Source: Numida meleagris
Lineage: Eukaryota > Chordata > Aves > Galliformes > Numididae
DNA: 64,000 nucleotides
Assembly (NCBI RefSeq): GCF_002078875.1
Contig: NC_034411.1
Location: 55,212,486-55,276,485, forward strand
Direction: 5' to 3'
Numbering within the stretch: position 1 is the first letter of the stretch; the number at the start of each line of letters is the position of its first letter. This document shows, piece after piece, positions 26,982-39,300 of the stretch. Below the pieces are notes generated by a model, which worked only from the letters and a program-made list of their open reading frames with translations, searched no databases and had not been told where the DNA came from. The position numbers and the translations under genes were made by a program.

Positions 26982-28232
26982 TGGAGCCGTTCAGGCTGAT
27001 ACCAGAATATTAAGGATCTTATTTACAAGCAGATGAGTACCTCTGTGCCTGGCAGAACTGAATGGGCAGATCTTTTTATCACCAGAGCTATTTGAGAAAT
27101 TCAGAAACAATGTAGTAGGTTTTGCTTTAGGCAGACTATGAATCTGAAGCTGAACTGAAAAATCAAAAGTGTGGGCCAAGTTAGTTTCAAGGCCATTCTT
27201 CTCTTTACTCTGTGAAAAATTTTGCTTTTTGGAAAGTACCAGATCTAATTTCTCCTTCCTTTCTCTGCCTTGGGCTCTACTGTTCAGAACGAGACTTTTT
27301 GTCCAGTTTCCAAGATCTTCATAGGAACTGATCCCTACTCTCACAGGGCCTGCCTGGTTGTTGCTCCTAGTTTTCTCTAATGTGCCGTACCAAATGGATG
27401 CTTACAGAATGCAGCAATCCTGTTGGCCTAAAGTACAGGTCCACAGCACTTTTTCACCATTACAGTTGTGATATTCGATCTAAACCTACAGTGTGCCTGA
27501 AGGCCATGGCTGAATGCATAGTGCAGGCCATGTTCCAAAAGCAAATTTTGAGTGAGACATCAGGCCTGTCAGTTGGATTGGGTTCTGTCCTCCATGAAAA
27601 TGAAACTATATGGGTAGTTACAAGATATCTGTGAACAGTTTGTGTGGAAGGTGGCAGAGAAAATGATCTGTCCATGAAGGTGACAAACTCAGGAAGGGCA
27701 GTCACCATGTCCTTTTCAGAATTCTTGCAGTAAGTGTGGATGAGTAGTGTAGAGACCCACTAACTACCTTATATTGATAATAAGAGTGTTTACTTAAACT
27801 TTTCTAGTAACCTGAAGTTACCTAGAGGTTTGTATTGTTTTGTTTTTAAAAAGGCAGGTGCCTTGTTAAAAACATACGATGAGATGGCTTTGTAGCATTC
27901 TGTTGTTATCCATGGAGTAGCAGAAATAACTGTAATTCTTTACAGACTTGCATGTATTTTAAACTTACTTTCAGATTCACAACTTCTTGTTTTTACGTAC
28001 TTGTAAACTGTCTTTTATTTGCAAGTAGCTTTTTTTTTTTTTTTAAAGCAGGCTACTGTTTCCTTGTTTGTAACCACATAGGAGTTAACATTTTATAGCT
28101 GATAGACATTCTTTTTCTAACGAGGTATATTCTCTCCTTATTCAGGAAGCTGGTGGGTTTTCAATGTACATGTGTTGGCCCTGTTGTCTTTCTTCTTTTT
28201 ACCTTCCTGCTTTTTTATTTTTAATTTTACAG

Positions 28233-28312
28233 ATGTCACCAGTCATCAGTAAGTCAGGGGACCGGAAATGCATCTCAGAGCGTGACACAGATAGAGACTC
28301 ACCTGCAACACA
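28233..28312 (+). CDS. AHI1: AHI1 exon, C-terminal tail
   Basis: An 80-nt exon entering in phase 0 after a tttttaattttacag acceptor and leaving two bases into a codon at GTAAGC. It encodes MSPVISKSGDRKCISE then RDTDRDSPAT, followed by the split codon CA|A for glutamine. The stretch is hydrophilic, with charged and serine residues as expected for the disordered tail after the AHI1 SH3. The matching human stretch is also serine-, lysine- and glutamate-rich, but I cannot align it residue by residue. The phase fits both neighbours exactly, which is the main support. Confidence 0.82.
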
Positions 28313-31300
28313 GTAAGCAAGAAATATTTGAAACAATTTTCAGTGTTACATCTACTAGGAAACTGTGACAAATGTCTGCAGGGTTATTTTGTCTTAACTA
28401 GCAAAACAAGAAAGTGGCTTTAGGATCCTCATTCAAAAAGAGTGCTTCGTACCTAAAATGTGAAGGAAATAACAGTTTATATATACATACGCACACACAA
28501 AACCACGTGCTATTATGTATATGGTAATCATAACTAAGGGATAGAGCCTTGTCCTGTGCCATTCCTTACCTGTGTATTAGGCTTTATTTATACAAACTGA
28601 AGACTCTTTTTGCACTTTCTAAAAATTAATACAAAATGGAAAGGGTTACATACTGAAAAGACATAGACTGGCATCTTTGATTATGTTGCTTGCATTTCCT
28701 AAAATTTTTGTGCATTTGTGGTGTGAAAGCTGTAAGAAGATAAGATCTCAACATTTTGAACAAGACCTTCCACAATATTTTTAGCTACTGTTGGAAGAAC
28801 ACACCTGAAAATGCTTATTGGGTTTGCCATTGCATGTATCTTTCATCTAAGCAAAGTTACTTCACTGATTGTTTTCCAGATTGGTTCCCTTGCTGTACAA
28901 AGCATACGTGCATATACAGTGAAAATACAGATATATATCTGATTTTAACAGTTAATTAACTCCTAACTTTTTATTCACCTCTCCACCTGTAGCTAGATTT
29001 GAAAATAAATTGTGAGCAGAAAGTTTAATACTCATCTTTGATGAGGAATGCACTGTAAACCTATAGAGTTCAGGGTTGAATTCTGAGCATAACTATTCTC
29101 ATAGGACTTAAGGAAGGAAATGCCTTAAAAGTGCAGTTACTGTGACAGTTGATACAGTCTGTCAGAAGTCAGCATCAGAAATTTTATATAACTGCATTAA
29201 TACAACTAGAGCGAACAATTCTTTTGAGTGCTTTTTCCCAGGCAACTACTGAAGATAGTGGCAACACAGATTTAAAACGCTGAATCACAAATGATTTAAT
29301 CAAATTCAAGAGTTTTGAGTCATGTCAAGTGTTAAATATTTATTTTTATGAAAACTAAGTTGACTCTGAGAATAGATCGCACCACAGTGTCATCCTGAAG
29401 ACTTAGAGCTCCCAAGCCTCTTCAGTTGCATTTCAAAATGCTGAGACAAGACGCATGCATACCTGTGTCACTGCCCTTCTCCTGAACTTTCAGGAGCTGA
29501 AGCATCGTGGAGATGAAGTCGTGTTTCATGTCATTGCTGTCCCATTTGGGCTAAGAACAATACTGCAAACCTCATTTGCAAGTTCTCAGGGGACTGAGCC
29601 ATTTATACCTGATTGTTAGAGGCGGAGTGACAGATGCCACAAGGTGGTATTTGATGCTATCCTTTATCAGGGGAAAGTTAACATGAAAAGGAAGAACTAT
29701 GGTACAGTAAGTAATACAAAGTTGTATTTTCCTTCTCTGTGACCAGAGATTCTAGACTTCATTTTTGCTTGTTTGCTTGTACATATTTTCTTGTTCACTG
29801 CATTTGCTGTGACTTGAAATACCCTAAGAAATGACATACATGCAAATGTTAAGATCTTAACTGGTAAAGTTTGCTATTGTAGCATCTAAAAGCTATTTCA
29901 GCATGACTTGAGATCCAATCTAATCTCTGCTTAAATATTTGGTCCTTCTAAAAGTTTCCACTCTCTTCCTGTTTTCTGTTCAAATATACTTAATATCCCT
30001 GTCACATGTGATTATATAATAGGAATTAAATAGTATCTAAACTGTAGAATCATAGAATGGCTTTGGTTGGAAGTGACCTTAAAGATCTTCGAGTTCCAAC
30101 TCCCTGCTGTGGGGCTGCCACCCACTAAATCAGGCTGCCCAGGGCTCCATCCAGCCTGGTGTTGAATGCTTCCAGGGATGGAACATCCACAACTTCACTT
30201 AGCCACCTGTTCCAGTGCCTTACTGCTCTCTGAGTTAAGAATTTCCTCCTAACATCTAATCTAAATCTTTCCTCTTTTAGTTTAAAACCACTCCCCTTTG
30301 TCCTGTCCGTGTCAGACTGTGTACAAAGTAAGTCTCCCTCCTGTTTATGAGCTCCCCATAAGTACTAGAAAGCCTTCCCACAGCCTTCTCTTCTCCATAG
30401 CGAATGACTCCAGCATAGGAGAGGTTCTGCAGCCCTTTGATCATCTTCGTAGCCGCCCTCTGGACCTGCTCTGTCAGCTCCACATCTTTTGCTGGGGTCC
30501 AGGGCTTGGACAGGCTTGGACACAGTACTGCAGGTGGGGCCTCACAGTGGCAGAATAAAGGAGGACAGTTGCCTCTCCCTTGCCCTGCTGGCCACCTCTC
30601 TTTTGATGCAACCCAGTTTACAGTCCGTGTCCAGCTTTCCATCCACCAGAACCCCCAAGTCCTTCTTGGCAGGGCTGCTCTCAATGAGTGCTTCTCTCAG
30701 TCTGTATACATACCTGGAATTGCCTCAATCCAAGTGTAACACCTTGCACTTGGCTTTGTTGAACGTCATTAGGTTCAGGTGAGCCCACTGCTCAAGCTTG
30801 TCCAGGTCCCTCTGGAGAGCATTCCTTCCTTCTTTTGCATCAACTTTACCACTCAGCTTGGTACTGTGTGCAAACTTGCTGAGGGTGTACTCAATCCCAC
30901 TGTCTAGGTTATTGATAAAAATGTTGAAGAGCACCAGTCCCAGGATGGACTCCTGGACTCAATTGAGATATGATTACTAAGTACACAATTTCTCTATGGA
31001 GAAATGAAATTTAGCACCTCCACAGCTCACTATATACCTTTATTTGAACCTTCAAATGAAAGTTTGCCATTTTTCTTATTAAAACAGTATGGCCACATTA
31101 CCTGCTGTAGAAGGAACTGAATGTTAAGTCCTGATGGAATACCTACCTTTCAGAATTTCCAAAAGGAAGATACAGTTTTGCAGTATGAAAACAAACTTTC
31201 TCCAAGGTGACAGTTATTTTTATCTTAGCCGAGCAGTTAACCTGTCTTCTGCAGACTCTAGAGGAAACAGAAAGGTCCATATAATGGATGCTAAGTGAAC

Positions 31301-32771
31301 TAGCGTTTTTGTTGGAGGATCTTAAAGGTTTGTTGCATTACCACACCTGATGCAATTGTTCAAATAATAAAAAGATGAAAACTTCTTCTCAGAATTAGAT
31401 TAGTTTAGTTTTATGCTGAAAATCTGAGGACAGCTTCATCCTTTAAATATTAATGATCAGGTGCCATTTCTCTATGCAGACATTTATCTCCTTACATATA
31501 TTCTCATTTTACAGTTTTCTTGTGCTACACGTGGTAGTGCTCTCTCTGTAATTTACAGTGATTATACATCAGACCCAGCTGAACACTCCATTTGGTAGAA
31601 AATTATGTTTAATGATTAATTATGATTTTGAATCCTGATTTCCTCAGGCAGCAGTACTTCTCAACTTGTCCTAGGAATCCTAATGCAGAGGGTCATAACA
31701 TCCTGAGTCTTTTCCCTCAGGATAACATAGTATTAGAGCTGCAGCAATTTATGTGTTTGTGAATATACACTTCAGCTTAAAAAAAATCAAACTTATAGGT
31801 AGATAATAATAATTCCATTAGCAAGGCCAACACATAAATATTTTAAAATATAAAAAATACTACATTAGTACAATATCACCAAGTATAATGGCCTTGCAGC
31901 AGAGTTTCTGGGGAAACTACAAACATTCATTGCATTCTTTAGTCTTGATTCTTCTGCTTAATTACATGCTTCAGCAGCATCCATTGTAACACAAACCAAG
32001 GTTAGTTTGTGCACTGTGCAATACAAATTTTGGTCGAAGACAGTAACTGCCCTTGATAGATTACAGTTTAACTATTATATAGTTAAAGTTACAACTTCTG
32101 CCGAGAATGGGAATATATAGTAGAAGTGGTGTAACGTGCAGTCCCTGGCATCATCTGTAAGACCAGTCTAATTCCCTTGTTCATGGTACTAACTGGGAAA
32201 AATACAGGAGTTTGACTGATACTTTTGTCATTTTATGAAGTCTGACAAGCATGAATAGACATTCAAGTGACTACTCCTGTGCATGTATCATAGTTCAGGT
32301 AAATTAAGATAGGAAAACTAATCTTTTGCACTTTGCCTGACTGTCTTCCTTAAAATGTTCAATAAATAAACCATGAATTTCTCTTTAATTGCAAGAATTT
32401 TGGTGTATAAGCTTAGAAAAGGGGGGAAAAGGCTTGTGCAATGACTTCTATGATTGGAGGAGACTGTAACTGGTATTTTTTATTACATCTGTTGACTGTC
32501 AATCAAGACTTGCTGATTTTTAAATCAGGAACAGTTATTTTCAAGACAGCACTGTGACATGTTGAAAAGCATAGTAGTACAGTGGTCACATATTTTGTCC
32601 TCGTGTTTTTTTCTGTCTTTGTCCTGCAGTGGAGCAGTAGTTTTTGTAGCTGTTTCAGCATTGTACTCAAGGGGAACAGACAGACAATTGCTCTAACGCA
32701 TCAGCTGTGGGTGGAAAAAGCTCTAAATTTGAGCTAACTTTCTTTCTTTTTTTATATCCACTTTTCTCTAG
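28313..32771 (+). other. Last AHI1 intron, interrupted by a CR1 element
   Basis: About 4.5 kb with a GTAAGC donor and a ccacttttctctag acceptor. The CR1 element at 30046-30963 is the only named repeat that I recognise. The flanks are ordinary AT-rich intron DNA. Confidence 0.75.
30046..30963 (-). mobile_element. CR1 non-LTR retrotransposon, 5'-truncated
   Basis: This is a chicken-repeat-1 LINE inserted antisense to AHI1. Its 3' end is at the left: read on the minus strand it finishes with ATTCTATG followed by ATTCTACA, the octamer repeats that end avian CR1. The right end is a 5' truncation, as usual for CR1. The minus strand encodes the end of the reverse transcriptase, including [20 protein letters not shown] and [10 protein letters not shown] near 30725-30934. 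The catalytic FADD motif is changed to FAHS. The reading frame then breaks repeatedly through 30277-30700. The copy is therefore dead. No clear target-site duplication is visible, which is typical of CR1. Confidence 0.96.
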
Positions 32772-32994
32772 AAGTGTAAAGAAAAAGAAGAAAGGGATAC
32801 AGAAGAACGAGATAGAAAATCAGCCCTACTTAATGGGTCTCGATTCTCCTGTATCATCAGCTAATGGTGTTGAAAATGAACCTACAGCCCATGGGGTGGA
32901 ATTGAAGAAGAAGAAAAGAGCGGTGAGAGGCTCAGACTTAAGCACAGGTGGAAAGACAAATAATGCCTTTGAGCCTGAATGCTATGATGTGTAG
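32772..32994 (+). CDS. AHI1: AHI1 terminal coding exon
   Basis: The first base completes a glutamine codon with the previous exon; 73 codons and a TAG stop (32992-32994) follow. It opens SVKKKKKGIQKNEIENQPYL, continues through an acidic and polar segment, has a second basic cluster ELKKKKR, and ends NNAFEPECYDV. Two lysine clusters resemble nuclear-localisation or membrane-binding basic patches, and the human jouberin tail also ends in a basic stretch. A GTGAGA at 32923, right after KKKKRA, is a good donor in phase 0. An alternative form could therefore splice to a further exon, and the last 23 codons might be an intron read-through end. The exon call itself is firm, while the true C-terminus is less so. 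Confidence 0.8.
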
Positions 32995-33106
32995 TCATCA
33001 TTTAATTCCAAATACTGGTGTGACATGCAGTATACGCTTAGATTTGAATGCTGCAACTGCGACCCCATGTATAGGATTGACAAGAAATAAGTAACAACAA
33101 CAAAGA

Positions 33107-33112
33107 AATAAA
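33107..33112 (+). promoter_or_regulatory. Poly(A) signal candidate, AHI1
   Basis: AATAAA 113 nt after the stop codon, with a GT-rich element starting about 25 nt downstream. Confidence 0.5.
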
Positions 33113-33543
33113 TTAATCAAATGCACAAAATGGTGCCGGTTGTGTTACCAGTGGAGAAAGCCTGTTTGGAACAATTTTGCTCAGGGTTCCTTGAAATTAG
33201 CAGAACTTGAATGGTCAGCTCCTCACTGTACCGGTAAAATCTGAAATGCACTTCCATATTTGATGAGAACCCCACTGACAAATGTAGTGTTAACCATGTG
33301 TATTCTAAGTCAGGCTGACCAGACATTTTTGTGGACTGCAGATCAGTCTATCGCAAGCAGAGAATAGAATCTTAAGTGTGATCTAGAACAAAACAAACCT
33401 GACCACAACTGAAGTTCTTGAATTAGCATTTTACAGTTTTGTTGTAAAATCGAGCAGTGATCAGAATGGTGAAATTTCAAAGGAATGCTGACGTTACAGT
33501 GTACCTGAAAAACGAGCTTTTAAAAAATGTTCTCCTGATGTGA

Positions 33544-33549
33544 AATAAA
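33544..33549 (+). promoter_or_regulatory. Poly(A) signal candidate, AHI1
   Basis: AATAAA about 550 nt after the stop codon. The downstream GT-rich element is weak. Confidence 0.35.
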
Positions 33550-33589
33550 AATTCACCGGGACTACATTTTGCAGCACTTAAGCAAATGG

Positions 33590-33660
33590 TTACGTAACTA
33601 ACTATGCAACTACTCTGACTTCAGTGGGACTACCCATGCTTACCAATACAAATAAGAGTT
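33590..33660 (+). repeat. Relic of an old sauropsid interspersed repeat
   Basis: The core GACTTCAGTGGGACTACCCA followed by TGCTTACC resembles a repeat common in turtles, crocodiles and birds (a 'gacttcaatgggactac' core followed by 'atgcttaa'). I do not recall its database name. Similar cores occur near 52940-53020 and 63860-63925. Confidence 0.45.
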
Positions 33661-36340
33661 GCAAATTCCAGGCACTTAGATTTTCAGATGAGGTTTTATG
33701 CACATAATTAAGGCGCACTGCAGTTTTGTCGGAGTTCCTGGCTGCTTTGGCAGCAGTCTTGCCAAATATACATTCTGCTGTCTGAATGAAATATTTCATT
33801 TCAAACGGTGTTGTTTGCTTTACTTTTTCTTGTAGTCCTTTTTCAGTTGTATGTCATTAATCTGTTTTTTCTTTTTTTCTTGAGTATTATGTTGTAAACT
33901 TTTACTAATGACTTCACTAATTATCTGGAATTCTAAATAATTTATGTTTTATGTTAAATGAAACACTTTCTATCAGTAAGTGTTGACATTTTTTCTGGCT
34001 GATGATGTCCAGTTTATTTTTGCTCTGCTAGGAAATTCTTCCTCCTCCCCCCTGAAGCAATAAATAACATAAAATTAGAAAGCCCTTATTTAGTAGACAG
34101 GGCACTTGATTCCATTAAAAAAAGAAGTGAGAAAAACAGTGTTGGGCACTGATGTGTGAAATGCACCCAGATGCAGAGCACTAGTTGCTATATATTGTAA
34201 TATCTTCCCTGCACATGTTTTAGAGCCAGAAAAATCTGTAAAGTTGTTCCTTTTCAGTGAAAAGGAGCAGAAAATATTCTTTTTAGCCTCACTGGTAGTG
34301 GCAATTTGCTTACAATCCTAGCTTTATGCCTAGTGCATGTGTATGAAGTTCTCCTCTACATGGGACATCTATGTGTACTGGAACACTATGAATGTCTCTT
34401 TTCCAGCGGTAGGTTGTGTAAAATCATCTTAGTCCTGGGACTGCTGCTTTCAGCAAGGCTCCTAGCTTCTTATGTTGCCGCTTTTTGCAATATGTTTGAA
34501 TTTAAAGGGATTTAAAGATTTTATAATAGAGAAAAATCTCAACATCTTAGGTTTCTCTAAAATATCCTGGATCACACTTAAAATAAGGGCAGAACGTGAC
34601 ATCAGGCTCCACGTCAGGAAGAGCTGAGCAGTAGCCAAGATCTGGGAGCTCATTGGAAGGCATTGTAAAACGTTAATTTGGCATTGTGGATGCTGAAGAC
34701 AGAAATAACACTTCAGATAAACACCACAGAGAGATGGTAGTTCTAATCAAAGGCACAGCACCTCCTTTCATGCTTGCGAACTAGGGCTCCAATTATGTTC
34801 ACTGCTCTGAAGCTGAATAGAGCTGCTTTGCCACACTTTCCAAATTGAGAGGAGAGGCAGCAGTAGCGTCTTCCAAGGCATGGTTCCAAATAACAATTAA
34901 GCAGAAGAAATCAGATAAGAGCCAAGCATGAAAATGTGTGGAGTTGAAAATAAACTTTTCATAATGTTTTCTTGTAATTGCAATATCTTTTGTTTTTATA
35001 ATTTTTTCCTCCCTACCACATGGTTGTCTGGACTCTTCTATTGCTTTATACCAGATCACTGCTGTATTAGAGCTTTTTGCATTCATTTAACAGCAAATGA
35101 AGAAAAATAAGGATCTGCAATTGAAAAAAAAATAATGAAATTCCAAGTGTTCCTTCAGTATTTAAGTTAGAGCCTGCAGACTGAGATCACTTCTCAACAA
35201 ATTATCAACAGGGCATCATAGAAAAGACAGTTTTTACTTTTCGTTCAGAAACAGCTTTTCAGTCTTAGGAGATTCTTCATTCTTCAGATGTTGCTGTTGG
35301 CATCCTAAAGTTGTGAGAGAATAACACTTTTAAACAGTTTGGAAGAGGATAATGATTTTTAAATGTTTGGAAATTAAACTTTCTGTAATTGTGTTTCTAT
35401 GTTAATGCAACTTACATATTTTTTGCGTCACCTCAACATTTGCTGAAAATTGCCCAATTATTTAGAAGAATTCAAGAAGAATTCAGAATACCTACTGAAA
35501 TTTTTCCTTGTTTGTGTAAGCTGAAGAACTACATTAAGTACCTTAATACATGAGTGCCCTGCAAAATTGCTTACTAAGCCCTGATATGAAATAACAGAAT
35601 TAAAAACATCTGTTGGAGGAGTTCTTACAGGGTGATACTGGTTCATTGCTAGCACAACGCAGATAAAACCTTGTTTAAAAAAGGGTAAATAGTAGATATT
35701 GCCTGGCGATAGCAGCACAGTAGGTCTTTCATTGTTCTGGCATTTTTAGGTTTTTTGTGTGTGTGTGGTTACAACATGGAGCTCCTATTACATTTTCATA
35801 ATTTGGCGGAGATATTGTGAACAATGAATGCATAAATTAACAAAATAGGAACGAAGGGGTGGCGCATTTTTCCTGTGTTTCCCAATAGCCATCAGATTGC
35901 ATTTATTTTTTTCCTTAAAATAGTTTGAGGAACAGACAGCGTAGAACACAATAAGTGTATTTGTAGCATCACTTAATTCAGAAGGCAATAGGGGATGGAT
36001 CACAGTCAAACAAGGGCTAATGAGAACACAGAGGAACATGACAACCGAAAGTCTCTGTTGACTAGTGAACTAAATCTGCCGGCTGGACCCAATTGTCTGA
36101 TGGAGAATTGAATGTCAGGATCATTTAGGGTTAACAATGGCCCATTACAAGCAAAAGCAGACAGCTATGAAAAATAGCCGGCATGGTCACCATTCTGCGG
36201 AGACTGTGGATACAAACTTGATAATGAGGCACTTCATTCACTACATCCTTCTGCTCTAATTACTAAGGTGAATAGGAAATACTTCATTTAAGGCGGGAAC
36301 AGACTAAAGCAAAAACACTTGTTTGGTAAACACAAAGAGT

Positions 36341-36361
36341 GGTTGGGTTGGGGGGGGGGGG
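36341..36361 (+). repeat. G-run, possible G-quadruplex
   Basis: GG-TT-GGG-TT followed by 12 consecutive G residues (36350-36361). Such a run can fold as a quadruplex and is also error-prone in sequencing. Confidence 0.8.
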
Positions 36362-39300
36362 TTAATGATCCTTTTCTAGCACATATGAACTTAGTATGTG
36401 TGCAGTACAGCCTATTTAATGGATGTGAAGTTGGGAGGAGATAGGAGTGTTTTTGAACAGTAAAGGAGGGCTGGAAAGATTCATGTACAGGCTTGTGCTG
36501 AGGTTTCTTTCCGTAGCGTTCTGTCCAATGGCTACGCAGAATGTTTTGGGCAAACTAATGTATGGATGGACACCTGCACTTGTAAAAACACATTGCGTCA
36601 GTTCAAGGACTTACATTGCTTGTAGTATAAATACGTGCATTAGGAGAAGATCTGTTGCATGTAAGGAATAGAAACAAGCAGAGGTCTGAGAGAGGGAAAT
36701 AAGCAGCTTAAGAAGACTACTGTCTGGGTGAGACTTGCAAGAATGTGGCAATTAGAAATTGGAACTTAAGAAGAAGGAACATAAGATCGAAGGAAGGCAT
36801 GTTAGAGCAAGGCTTGGGTGTTTTTTGGACTTCAGAAATCAAGATATTTAACCACTTCACCTTAATGCATTTGAATGTTGTGCTATTTACAGGAGCTTTT
36901 TGGATGAACTTTTGGAGCCCGTGAAGAATATTCTCCCATGGCTTCTTGGAAATCCATAACTCGGCCTTAACTTTGAGCTGGGATCCAGAAAGCTCCACAC
37001 ATCTAGCTTGTGCTGTTGAAGTGGCTGGTGCTTTAGTTCCCTAATTCTGCTGCTGGCACAGGTCTTCAGAGGGCACCTTTCTAGCTGTTGTCTGCTGCAG
37101 TGTGTGCCTCTGCCTCAATTTATTGTCCTTTGGCCTCTTTATCCACTGTAAAACAGAGCAGTGATGAGAATGTCACACCCAATGTTTAGCTACTGGTTTG
37201 AGCATCATATATCGTACAACCCTTTTCTTATGCAGAGATGTGCCTTAGTCACAGTGTTTCTGGCAAATGCCGTGCCTGTTGCATCCTGGCTGGTTGCTGC
37301 CTTCCCCTGCAGGGCACCCTGTTCTCCAGTGCTTACACGTGTATGGAGAGTCCCCATCCTGTAAGCTGCTCAGTCAATGCACTACTGTGCTCAGAGCTCC
37401 AGCAGAGCTGGCCAGGCTTCCAGGAGCCACATCATGGCTGTAGTTTGTGCAACAATGCACACTAACTTAAAAGATTGCAAAAATAATTTTAGCTCGTACT
37501 TGAAAATGATAGCTCTGCTACAGAGTTTCCATCTAGAACTACAGCTACCTGTTTTGTGGGCCTTTTCTTGTGAGGATTTTTTCAGGCCAAATTAATTTGC
37601 GCTGTTTGGTTGTGGCAAACAAGCTTACGAGTCCTATGTAATGCTCAAATGCAAATACTCGGAAGAAACTGCAGATGCCACTTTTAGCAGAAAATGTTTC
37701 CACACCGGTAAAGCAATATCAGTAAAATCTATGCACTGAGAAGACATCACATTCTTTTTGCACTTATATCGCCTGCACAGGCAGGGAGCATAATAAACTA
37801 GTGTGTAGCAGCTGTAAATTTTCTGAGGATTTATCTAACCACAAATACATCGAAATGGGGAAATAGGGCTATATTAAACTGTGCAAGATGCTGCTGGAAC
37901 TCAGCCACTTCTGCAACATCCTGTAATTAATTTATTATGACAGGTCTGGCAAACTGAAACACTCAATACACTTGCGACAGACTGTTATGATATAGCTGTT
38001 TGAAAACCCTGAAGTCACATAAAATGCAGGTATAACTGGAAAGGAAAAAGAAAAAAAAAAAAAGAAAAAAGGATCAGCCCAACATTGCTCTTATTTGTCT
38101 GAATCTAGAAATCTTTCCCAGAGCCACATTTGCTAACATCAGGCAGTGTCCGTGGCAGACTCAGTGTGGGGTACTAGCTGGAGAGGAAATCCTTACAGAA
38201 TATATTGGCTTAGATCCTACTCTTTTGGGAGTCAGATGGGCAGTTAATGATGTTCTATGGGCTTGCTTAGCGATGGAACCCCTTTTTCATACACTCTGAG
38301 TCAGTGCAGGCCCCGGCTATGTTTTCTGATGGTGAAATTCAGAACCGGAGCTGAAACACTCAGCGCTAGTTTAATTTTCTTTTGATTGCTCCTTTGTTTC
38401 TCTGTCTGTGCTAAACACATTCAATTTTGCTTAATTTGAAAAGGTTTCAATGAAATTCTATGAGCTGCGGAAAGAATTGATATAAATTTCTCACAAATCA
38501 TTTTTTTACGTGTCTCATTGTTTTGTTCTAACAGAGGTGATTGAAGTAGGTTCTCCATGGACTGCGCAACTGTATAATTAGAAGAAAATCCTTCTTTACC
38601 CCTTCCCAAATTTTCTTAAGAAGAATAGGTGGTTTTGCTTCTGTGCTTGCACTTCTTGTTTTAACATGCACAAATTAAGCCTTTCTCGGTTTATCCACTG
38701 CTGCAGGTGAGAGGTGCATGGTAAATGCAATTAGTTTTTGTTGCCACGTGTTCCTCACTTGGCAGTGGTTATTTATCACAGACTGGAAATGTTCCTTTAG
38801 TTCCACTACAAAGGTGGTTTCTTTTGCTATTGCGTCATTCTGTGTATGTCATCAGGATTTTTGACACCTTTGCATGGACACTGTGTAAAGCAAGTTAATA
38901 CTATGTTCTGCATTACTTTTAGTGCTTAATGGGGAATGTACTGTCATGGCTGTAGGAGTGACATCAGCCCCAGACTCATTAAAAGAAATGCCATCTAAAG
39001 CCAAGCTCTAACAGCCCACATAAGCCTATAATAAGCTTATAGGGGGGTGGTTAATCCCCATTGTGGTCTGGTATAATGTCATAATGAGAAGGTGACATCA
39101 TGAAAAGGGCAGAAGGGGCACTCAGCACACTCTGCATTGTGACCCAGGGCAGCAGCCAGGCTCCCCCCATCCCTCCTGCTGAACAGCAGCATGGCAGGTG
39201 CTGATTGGACCTAAGTTGCAACTGAGGGTATTGTCTAAAAGTATCTTTTCTGTTAACACAAGTGGAATGCTGGTACAGCTCTGAAGTGGGGCTGCTCTGA

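Larger units (their letters stand above)
17510..28232 (+). other. Long AHI1 intron (about 10.7 kb)
   Basis: Large intron joining two phase-0 boundaries, so skipped or extra phase-0 exons inside it would keep the frame. It holds a hairpin and tandem repeat at 19701-19763, an (AT)n stretch near 24425-24437, a 28-bp tandem duplication at 26926-26981, TTTG-type runs near 26323-26349, and a candidate alternative terminal exon at 22401-22448. The 129-aa open frame at 24494-24883 and several shorter ones have no recognisable domain. Confidence 0.7.
8481..32994 (+). other. AHI1: AHI1 (jouberin) gene, 3' portion, six exons
   Basis: Jouberin is a scaffold protein of the ciliary transition zone and cell junctions; loss in humans causes Joubert syndrome. 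Its family layout is N-terminal coiled coil, WD40 propeller, SH3 domain and a basic, disordered tail. Here six exons on the + strand can be joined with consistent phases (entry phase 1, then 0, 0, 1, 0, 2) to give about 229 residues: a linker after the WD40 part, the SH3 domain and the tail through a TAG stop. The SH3 sequence and the tail segment ending SSPTPHK match my memory of vertebrate AHI1. The convergent MYB gene downstream is the known AHI1 neighbour. Upstream exons are missing from the window or were not recognised. The exon boundaries are read by eye from AG/GT sites and frame; no transcript evidence was available. Confidence 0.93.
32995..33570 (+). other. AHI1: Candidate AHI1 3' untranslated region
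   Basis: Sequence downstream of the TAG stop. It holds two AATAAA hexamers, at 33107-33112 and 33544-33549. The first is followed within about 30 nt by the GT-rich ggttgtgttaccagtgg, the usual downstream element. Which end is used cannot be told from sequence; a third hexamer lies at 34059-34064. Confidence 0.5.

Noticed and set aside
30277..30684. 135-codon minus-strand open frame
   Set aside because: Lies inside the CR1 element; it is a broken-frame translation of its 3' part, not a host gene.
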